DNA from: Pectinophora gossypiella
Taxonomy: Eukaryota; Arthropoda; Insecta; Lepidoptera; Gelechiidae
Length of the DNA: 64,000 bases
Assembly (NCBI RefSeq): GCF_024362695.1
Contig: NC_065406.1
Span: 13,950,001 to 14,014,000 of the forward strand
Reading direction: 5' to 3'
Within the stretch, counting starts at the first letter, position 1; every line of letters starts with the position of its first letter. The notes under the pieces were generated by a model that had not been told where the DNA came from, searched no databases, and was given only the letters and a program-made list of their open reading frames with translations. Shown here one piece after another: positions 60,401 to 64,000 of the stretch. Position numbers and translations under genes: made by a program.

Positions 60401-62879
60401 ACTTGCAGAAATTGCTAATCAGCAATAAAGCCGCCTATTGTGCTCATTTTATTCGTTTGTACAATAAAGAATGATTAATCGATTGAAGCATCAAAATTGT
60501 TTATTTCAAGAATCCTTTTATGCTGGAACTGACATAAGATTATGTCGAACTTTAGAGGCGTTTTTGTACGAATTCGATTCGTACGAACATTTTTGTGTGA
60601 TAACTTTGGTGGCAAGTATGTGCTGCCGCCAAAGGATGTTTTCGGGGTACTGGACAGAGCATAGTGCCCTGCTAGCCACAAGTTGGTAGTGTGACTAGGG
60701 ATCGACGATTCAACGGTGTGATGTTGGAAGTTGTATGTATGCGTCGCGCTGTGTAAACTTGGCTTGCGCGTTTCAGGGCTGCATTATTGAATGGTGGCGC
60801 CATCTGTTGCATGTGGGCGGAACTAGCTGGCGAAATAGTTGGATGTGTCACAATAACAAACTCGCCTTGTGTGATCTAACTTTCGTAGTACTTAGAAGGT
60901 CGGGATAGTATGTGCGTACTCGTATGTTATTACGTATAGGCACGAGTTTAATTCTTACGGTAACGCATCCAAAGTGCGCCTAATGCGACTAGCTTATACT
61001 GATGTATTAAATATTTTGTTTCAGTGGCCAAAGTCCCGCGGAGGCAGATTTAAATTTATTAGAAACTGCGAGAAGATGTGAATTATATGGTAAGTATTTT
61101 TTTATCTAAAAACTAAATCAATTGTCTTGCGTTAGTCTCGCAAATGAATCGATCTATCTCGATGCCACTTTTTTGTGGGTCAATGGATGGTTTAGCATTA
61201 TTATAATAACTTCTTCCAAATGGGTTGTGAGATCAATAACCGTACTCATCAACCCTTGTGCCAGGGTTACTATTGCGCCGCCAAAGTCCCCTTACATGGC
61301 TTATGTAACGACTACATACCGACTGTTAATGTGCCCTTTGAAGTACGGATCACCTTACTTTCAGACAATCGCGTGATCGGCCTGCAATGTCTTAAACAAA
61401 CTAGGTTACAAAGTTCTTTTGTAATTATGTCCCCATCGGGATTCGGACCCGGGTTTTCCGGACCATGACTCCAAAGCTCACCTACTGGACCACGGAGGCC
61501 CCTGTGACTTATAGGTTGGTTATAACTAATATTTCTGTATGCAGGTATAAAAATGCACCCGGCGAAGGACCACGAGGGCGTGCCGCTGAACCTGGCGGTG
61601 GCGCACATGGGCATCGTGGTGTTCCAGCACTTCACCAAGATCAACACCTTCAGCTGGGCCAAGATACGCAAGATATCCTTCAAGAGGAAAAAGTTCCTCA
61701 TCAAACTGCATCCTGAAGGATATGTGAGTTGGAACCTGTTAACATTATACTACTTTAAGAAAGGAAGGAATGATTGGGGTATTGAGCTGATGTCCATCTA
61801 CCGTAGATTGCATTAGCTGCGACTATTGGTCGAAGCTGTCGATATATACAGAGTGTTAGTGACATCATAACGAAAGCTTTGGGGGATGATTCAGACCATG
61901 ATTCTGAATTGATATCAAGTGGAATTTTCCGTCAGGAAATTTCACTTTTAATTCAAAATCATGAACTGAATCATTCCTCTCAGTATTCGTTACGATGTCA
62001 CTAACACCTTGTATAGCGCCGCTCGCGGATGAATTCAATCATAAACAGCCCGTACTCGGACGTATTGGCATACCGTGGTGCTTTCACTACTGGTTGGTGG
62101 AGAATCACCAGATAACAGTCAATTTAGAACAGTTCCCGAACCCGAATCGAGTATGGCGGCCCTGCTGATTTTGGCAATCGACGTGTCTGACAATCACCAC
62201 AGATTTACTTTGCGTCAACCAGACTTTTTTTTAAATATATTATTGCAATTTCCAGGGTTACTTTCGCGACGTAGTGGAATTCTTCTTCGAAGGTCGCAAC
62301 GAGTGCAAGAACTTCTGGAAGAAGTGTGTAGAGAACCACGGCTTCTTTCGGTGCTCGAGCGTGCCGCGGCTGCCGCGACACAAGACGCGGGTTATATCGC
62401 GAGGGTCGTCCTTCAGGTGAGATATTAGACGCCAGTTTAATAGAGAGTCTGGTGGATCGCTTCACATTCTGGAAGAGGTGCGTGGAGAATCACAGGTTCT
62501 GTCTGTGCTCGAGTGCGCGGATCATGTTGCGAAATAAAGAATAATAATGCATATAGAACGGTAACTCTCCGCCCCGCACTAATTGTATCCGGTGCCGAGC
62601 TACATTTACCTCACCTCCTCTAGGTCTTACTTTTTAAATGGCCGTAAGCAGCTAAGATGACATCATACGTATATATTTCTATTCAAATTCCATAGAAAGG
62701 TGTCGTTTTGACGTTTCGTGTTTGACTAGGTTCCTCTTACCTATTTATCAAGATATTCGTATGTAAAAAACACCTTTGAATATACATTTATTTTTCTTCA
62801 ACAGGTATAGCGGCAAAACCCAGAAGCAAATAGTGGAGTTCGTGCGAGACAACTATGTGAAACGTCAGACATTCCAAAG
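27357..62879 (+). CDS. Cdep: FARP1/2-type FERM-RhoGEF protein (Drosophila Cdep orthologue), 5' nine coding exons
   Basis: FARP/Cdep proteins have a FERM domain, a FERM-adjacent region, a Dbl-homology RhoGEF and two PH domains, and link membrane receptors to Rho-family GTPases and actin. Coding exons: 27357-27435, 31792-31943, 57748-57852, 58418-58640, 59994-60117, 61025-61089, 61545-61723, 62256-62416, 62805-62879; phases agree at every junction, giving 387 residues plus a split Arg codon. The FERM domain starts about residue 58 (KMLAVRVQMLDD) and runs to about 345, with EEEFTRYLFCLQVKRDLA, HIGQSPAEADLNLLETARR, FSWAKIRKISFKRKKFLIKL and FWKKCVENHGFFRC. SRGSSFRYSGKTQKQ opens the FERM-adjacent region, distinguishing it from ERM proteins. 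DH and PH exons lie beyond the window. An in-frame TGA is 12 bp upstream of the ATG-ATG start. Confidence 0.92.
27484..27558. repeat. Small palindromic repeat in Cdep intron 1
   Basis: CGTAAGGCCC and GGGCCTTACG are inverted ends; the body (TTGTTTAACTATTGTGTCTG) recurs at 7381-7455. Confidence 0.5.
28490..28743 (+). mobile_element. Family C SINE with an internal head deletion
   Basis: Starts GGCCTCCGTGGTC, loses most of the tRNA-like part, then continues through CTTCGGAAGGCACGTTAAGC to the GATAGAAGAAGAA tail. Confidence 0.65.
29283..29600 (+). mobile_element. Retroelement fragment, shared with 41753-41945
   Basis: Shared blocks include GGAGATGTCCTT, GAGGAAGCAAGAGAAGT and AGTCTCTGCTTA. No complete reading frame. 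Confidence 0.45.
29617..29764. repeat. Family K inverted-repeat element
   Basis: Reverse-oriented match to 5236-5385 over its whole length. Confidence 0.6.
30541..30695 (-). mobile_element. LINE coding tail fragment
   Basis: Reverse copy of the 14705-14955 tail, including its AAGAGCGCAGCTCTT hairpin. Confidence 0.7.
31553..31740 (+). mobile_element. Family C SINE fragment directly upstream of Cdep exon 2
   Basis: GGTTGGTTAGGACTG, CTTCGGAAGGCACGTTAAGC and TACTAATGTAAGTACGCAGTCG; the end decays about 50 bp from the exon 2 acceptor. Confidence 0.55.
31792..31943 (+). CDS. Cdep: Cdep exon 2: linker and FERM start
   Basis: Residues 28-77. Low-complexity Gly/Ala/Pro linker, then KMLAVRVQMLDDTISMFQIQ. 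Acceptor ATCTCCAG, donor CAG|GTGAGC. Confidence 0.9.
33116..33230. repeat. Family G palindromic element, partial
   Basis: One arm (GGGGTTAAAATGGCCACATC to TGTTTGCATTG) plus the centre. Confidence 0.55.
33518..33810 (-). mobile_element. Full-length family B SINE
   Basis: Same as 12617-12908 in reverse. Target CTCATTGATAAT (12 bp) is duplicated at 33506-33517 and 33811-33822. Confidence 0.85.
34090..34345. repeat. Dispersed repeat, pair with 40262-40545
   Basis: Shared blocks: CATACTATAAACAAA, ATACATTAAGTTATGTAGATAG, TTGACACGCCGT, ACAGAGATTGGTAGT. Family unknown. Confidence 0.55.
36306..36402. repeat. Family H half element
   Basis: One arm only, from TACAGGGTGTTAATGACATC to the GGAATTTTCCGTCGC core. 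Confidence 0.55.
36917..37077. repeat. Family G palindrome, nearly complete
   Basis: The two halves are almost perfect complements around TTATATGCGCAAATG; the right arm has lost about 9 bases. Confidence 0.7.
37080..37240. repeat. Family I repeat
   Basis: Reverse of 8836-8990: TCCGCCCCGCACCAATTCGT to TACTTACGCGTTAGGCGGC. Confidence 0.6.
37947..38275 (-). mobile_element. Family D SINE, nearly whole
   Basis: From AGCGTTATCCTGTTTATTAC to a head with GAACCTGCGGTC and CAACTACCACGGCT. Confidence 0.6.
39606..39893 (+). mobile_element. Diverged tRNA-headed SINE (family C body)
   Basis: Head GTCTAGTGGTTAGAGCG and TTTGATTCCC; body matches family C (GCAGGCTGATTACTCAATTG, AACCCTGATGAGG) with deletions. 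Confidence 0.55.
40262..40545. repeat. Dispersed repeat, pair with 34090-34345
   Basis: Same orientation as its partner, with an extra 30 or so bases in the middle. Confidence 0.55.
40700..40822 (+). mobile_element. LINE coding tail fragment
   Basis: ATGAAACAAATAAAAGAGAAG to the AAGAGCGCAGCTCTTAAAT hairpin and GA repeat, matching 14840-14955 with a single-base difference every 10-20 bases or fewer. Confidence 0.7.
41753..41945 (+). mobile_element. Retroelement fragment, partner of 29283-29600
   Basis: Preceded by a pyrimidine tract (TTTTTTC units, 41709-41740). Confidence 0.45.
42540..42815 (-). mobile_element. Family F tRNA-headed SINE
   Basis: Reverse copy of 4815-5050, with the head ending at TTGAGAAGCAAGCCGATGAACC. 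Confidence 0.6.
43947..44253 (+). mobile_element. Best full-length family C SINE
   Basis: tRNA-like head GGCCTCCGTGGTCCAGTGG with B-box GGTACGAATCC, core CTTCGGAAGGCACATTACGC, and tail ACACGATAGAAGAAG. A head fragment lies at 43795-43830. Confidence 0.75.
45617..46190. repeat. Dispersed repeat split by an insertion
   Basis: Matches 10406-10640; continuity breaks at 45761 and resumes at 46098. Confidence 0.7.
45762..46097 (-). mobile_element. 336-bp retroposon with 13-bp target duplication
   Basis: TTTTAACAATAAT at 45749-45761 and 46098-46110. On the minus strand it ends with GACCGTGGCTCTTAATTGATGATGG. Longer copy of the element at 9348-9564. Confidence 0.85.
47105..47200 (+). mobile_element. 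Family C SINE 3' fragment
   Basis: TGTCAGGGGCCTATGGCGGC, GACACCAGGGTTAATGGGG and CACAACCCACACGA. Another piece lies at 47465-47575. Confidence 0.55.
48134..48449. repeat. 316-bp inverted-repeat element (family J)
   Basis: Termini CTAATTTTATTTTAAGTTAT and the complement at 48430-48449; inner TIR continues through CCTGTCA.TTTCTT.TCCGC. Confidence 0.65.
49090..49640 (-). mobile_element. Family D SINE split by a LINE fragment
   Basis: The SINE body runs 49090-49215 and resumes at about 49490 (CTCACGATGTTTTCTTTCACC) to a good tRNA-like head (GTTCTACCAACTGGGATACC). Confidence 0.65.
49219..49480 (+). mobile_element. 3' end of a LINE with a C-terminal zinc finger
   Basis: The frame reads KRQIRKTRQKPS...FCAPCGRTFKSKFGFANHIR then AYH and stops at 49423-49425. 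A C-x2-C-x12-H-x4-H finger right at the C-terminus followed by GTCGCCGTCGCCGG is typical of CR1-clade LINE tails. The clade is from general knowledge. Confidence 0.6.
50053..50220 (+). mobile_element. Family C SINE fragment
   Basis: From TGTCCGTGCTTCGGAAGGCA to ACACGATAAGAAGAAGAAG. Confidence 0.65.
50324..51023. mobile_element. 700-bp DNA element with perfect 88-bp TIRs and 9-bp target duplication
   Basis: 50324-50411 and 50936-51023 are identical inverted repeats beginning GGGTACGTATTTGAATATC. AATTTGGTA flanks both sides (50315-50323, 51024-51032). Interior stretches echo the terminal motif (CTACGTTTAAAATCCCTTAA; TTAGGTATTTTATAAG). No open frame worth naming, so non-autonomous. Confidence 0.88.
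51990..52195 (-). mobile_element. Family C SINE, 5' half
   Basis: Reverse orientation: ACCAACGGCTAAACGTGCGT, then a head with GAAATCGAACCTGGACCCCC. Confidence 0.6.
52405..52587. repeat. Family H inverted-repeat element
   Basis: Left end TACAAGGTGTTAGTGACATC; right arm partial (GCGATGGGAAATTCCTCTTG). Confidence 0.55.
53165..53310 (+). mobile_element. (TGATGA)n-tailed retroposon 3' end
   Basis: GAGTACTGCGGGGCGGAAGG to CAAGAGCGTGGCTCTTAAAT and TGATGATGATG; as 9348-9564. Confidence 0.65.
54608..54690 (+). mobile_element. Degenerate tRNA-like SINE head (family E)
   Basis: GACCCGGTGGTGTAATGGTT and TTCAAGTCCCG, as at 17844, but the anticodon region is eroded. Confidence 0.55.
55090..55240 (+). 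mobile_element. LINE coding remnant
   Basis: LKWRWAG, TVTEWWPRDG and YRGRPPARWS in one frame with few gaps, the end of a non-LTR reverse transcriptase. Confidence 0.6.
55627..56205. repeat. Family I repeat split by a foldback element
   Basis: TAAGTGCGAGCGAGACAGAT...CCATTTAAG continues at 56115 as AAGACTAAAGTAAG...GATACGAATCGGTGC. Confidence 0.65.
55689..56114. mobile_element. Foldback element with three related arms
   Basis: 55736-55838 and 55959-56062 are near-perfect inverted repeats of about 103 bp; 55867-55929 is a third, shorter copy oriented like the right arm. The inverted similarity extends more weakly to the element ends (AGAGATATTA, TACCTCTCT). The probable 3-4 base target (AAG/TAAG) is duplicated. 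Confidence 0.75.
56812..56998 (+). repeat. Dispersed repeat, partner of 13485-13682
   Basis: Opposite orientation to its partner. Probable retroelement 3' end. Confidence 0.6.
57748..57852 (+). CDS. Cdep: Cdep exon 3: FERM F1 lobe
   Basis: Residues 78-112: SKALGRVLFDQVCRQLHLLE and ADYFGLEYQD. Donor AAG|GTTGGT is a weak match. Confidence 0.93.
58418..58640 (+). CDS. Cdep: Cdep exon 4: FERM F1-F2
   Basis: Residues 113-186: YWLDVEKAM, FCVKFYTPDPARLEEE, TRYLFCLQVKRDLAQG, ASYIVQ. Its last part is tandemly repeated downstream in decayed form. Confidence 0.94.
58682..59005 (+). pseudogene. Two decayed tandem copies of the 3' half of Cdep exon 4
   Basis: The unit (149 bp; parent 58533-58681) covers the end of exon 4, its donor and the first intron bases. 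Copy 2 (58682-58830) keeps GCACAGAGCTGCAAACAGTG and CAGCTACATCGTGCAA, but its donor GTGAGC is ATGAGC and TGACTAG breaks the frame. Copy 3 begins at 58831, is interrupted by a family K element and resumes at about 58970 (AGTGAAGCGGGACCAGGCC). Confidence 0.8.
58866..58970. repeat. Family K element inside the third exon-4 copy
   Basis: TCATATTAACTTCTTGACAC to TTGCTCATGACTGTA, missing its left terminus. Confidence 0.6.
59144..59400 (+). repeat. Dispersed repeat of a type common in arthropods
   Basis: GACTAGCGACCCGCCCCGGC to TAAAGATTTAAGCGTACATA and ATATTATGTAATGATAG. Widely seen in insect genomes (from memory); class not assigned. Confidence 0.45.
59760..59945 (+). mobile_element. Family D SINE body
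   Basis: CAGCGGTGAAGAAAAACATTG, CGCGGGTTGGAAGGTCAGAC; ends 48 bp upstream of Cdep exon 5. Confidence 0.6.
59994..60117 (+). CDS. Cdep: Cdep exon 5: FERM F2
   Basis: Residues 187-227: AECGDFVPEDYPDHTYLSGY and ERRIMENHKKH. Donor CACAT|GTAAGT splits Ile228. Confidence 0.93.
61025..61089 (+). CDS. Cdep: Cdep exon 6: FERM F2
   Basis: Residues 228-249, GQSPAEADLNLLETARRCEL then Y, a short exon with both splice sites consensus. Confidence 0.93.
61222..61503 (-). mobile_element. Family C SINE in Cdep intron 6
   Basis: GGTTGTGAGATCAATAACCG to CACCTACTGGACCACGGAGG; head intact. It ends 41 bp from exon 7. Confidence 0.7.
61545..61723 (+). CDS. Cdep: Cdep exon 7: FERM F3
   Basis: Residues 250-309: IKMHPAKDHEGVPLNLAVAH and FTKINTFSWAKIRKISFKRK. 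Confidence 0.95.
61847..62013. repeat. Family H element, complete palindrome
   Basis: TACAGAGTGTTAGTGACATC at the left is mirrored by GATGTCACTAACACCTTGTA at the right; arms pair over most of their length. Cdep intron 7. Confidence 0.75.
62256..62416 (+). CDS. Cdep: Cdep exon 8: FERM F3 end and FERM-adjacent start
   Basis: Residues 310-362: GYFRDVVEFFFEGRNECKNF, WKKCVENHGFFRC, RVISRGSSF. A decayed copy follows at 62447-62535. Confidence 0.94.
62447..62535 (+). pseudogene. Decayed partial copy of Cdep exon 8
   Basis: Reads FWKRCVENHRFCLCSSAR against FWKKCVENHGFFRCSSVPR in exon 8, 31 bp downstream of exon 8's donor. No acceptor or donor matching the parent is left. Confidence 0.8.
62562..62655. 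repeat. Family I half element
   Basis: CTCTCCGCCCCGCACTAATT to AAATGGCCGTAAGCAG. Confidence 0.55.
62805..62879 (+). CDS. Cdep: Cdep exon 9: FERM-adjacent region
   Basis: Residues 363-387: RYSGKTQKQIVEFVRDNYVK then RQTFQ; donor AAAG|GTTGGT splits the next Arg codon. Next exons are not in the window. Confidence 0.9.
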
Positions 62880-64000
62880 GTTGGTTGTATATAAGCTTAG
62901 CTATACGCAGCCTCTATAAGTAGACTTAAGTATGCATGCAATGACGACGAGCTTAGCCGCTATAGAGATAATATAGCTTACTGTAGAATGAAGCCGAATG
63001 ATGGATGAGAATCTATTTTACTACTTGTTATATGTGTCATCTATAATAAATAATACATACCAGAGGGATGTAGTTTAAAAATAAATAAAATCTAACTAAC
63101 GTTCTAATTTCTAAATTTGATTTGATTTGATATAGCCTAAGTAGCTCAGGTCTGTCATTAAAGACTTTGACTTGGTTTCTTGGGCCCAAGTGTAGTACAG
63201 GAATGTCACCATCGACCTATCGTTTATAAAGTCAAAATTTGTTTGTCTAACACAAATGGGCAGGCTCCGGAAATTGAAAGGCTTGTAGAGAGAAAATGTT
63301 ATCACCTCCTTTGGCTTCAATCTAAAGATTTTACTGTACTTTATCGTACTTACCTCTTTAGGTGTAGTTAGCGCTTATAGATGTGTGGAGCTCTGATCAA
63401 AAAGACGTGTTTTGTGACTAACATTTGTAGTCTAATATTTAAAAATTATATACCAAAATCATTTAATGGTAAGACATTCTAAAACGAGGTGCTATCCGAT
63501 GTATTCTCATTTCTGAGGGGTCATTTTTAAATCCTCTAAATATTTTTGACCAGAGCTAGCTTATTCACAATTAAAATTATCTTTAAACAAAGGGATACTA
63601 GGTCTAATTTTAAGGGATAGCCGAGAGTGTTTTATGACGATTTAATGTAGCGTTATAACTAGAATAAGTTTAAAACGTTCTGAAGGTGAGTGGTTAGCAT
63701 GGGCTGGGGCGACACTAGCTTTTGGTCATGTATTGTGGGCGTTTATGTGAACAAAACTACGCAGACAGTTTGCATGGTACGAAAAGGTCCCTAAACACGA
63801 CTAATGACAATCAAACGGTTAGTGAGGCTTCGAATAGTTTGTATTTCGATGGTGATTAGTAATTCTCGAGCATGCGCTGTATCCGTTGAGACTTTCGCTT
63901 CTTCCAAAAAGATCTTCACCAAGTTAGCGTCACGCGACGCGGCAATCGGTCGGAGGATGGTGTGCTCGAATGTAGGGATATCTCGAAACTATGGCTCTGC
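62880..64000 (+). other. Start of Cdep intron 9
   Basis: No further Cdep exon, other gene or well-defined repeat was recognised to the window end. Confidence 0.5.

Overview
The window looks like nuclear DNA from a lepidopteran insect, most likely a moth. It is AT-rich, its genes are split by consensus GT-AG introns, and both intergenic and intronic DNA are packed with tRNA-headed SINEs ending in (GATGAT)n or GAAGAAGAA tails, short inverted-repeat elements and 3' ends of non-LTR retrotransposons. The order is inferred from protein similarity and repeat style recalled from general knowledge; the sequence itself cannot give a species. No operons, CRISPR arrays or rRNA were seen.

Layout: (1) 1-1000 holds a two-exon THAP zinc-finger coding fragment on the minus strand (495-953) and a second, inverted and damaged copy of its first exon (38-141). 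(2) 2024-3787 (+) is an intronless open frame for a 587-residue type I membrane protein that I do not recognise. (3) 3788-10034 is about 6 kb of repeats. (4) 10035-25334 (-) is a complete 19-coding-exon gene for a class-2 P4-ATPase of the ATP9A/ATP9B (yeast Neo1) type. I resolved every splice junction; phases agree throughout and give 1057 residues. (5) 25335-27356 is the shared upstream region of two divergent genes and carries a young retroposon insertion flanked by 14-bp duplications, 127 bp from the ATP9 start codon. (6) 27357-62879 (+) is the 5' part of a FARP1/2-type gene (Drosophila Cdep orthologue): nine coding exons giving the N-terminus, the whole FERM domain and the start of the FERM-adjacent region. 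The RhoGEF and PH exons must lie beyond the window. Its second intron is 25.8 kb and almost entirely mobile-element debris.

No functional link between the two large genes is visible beyond their head-to-head arrangement. ATP9 proteins are lipid-flippase-family membrane ATPases of the Golgi/endosome system; FARP/Cdep proteins are membrane-cytoskeleton Rho-family GEFs.

The most unusual observations are three decayed partial exon duplications lying in introns beside their parent exons (ATP9 exon 12, Cdep exons 4 and 8), a 700-bp element with perfect 88-bp terminal inverted repeats and a 9-bp target duplication, several datable nested insertions, and a 3'-terminal hairpin shared between a LINE coding tail and SINE-like elements.
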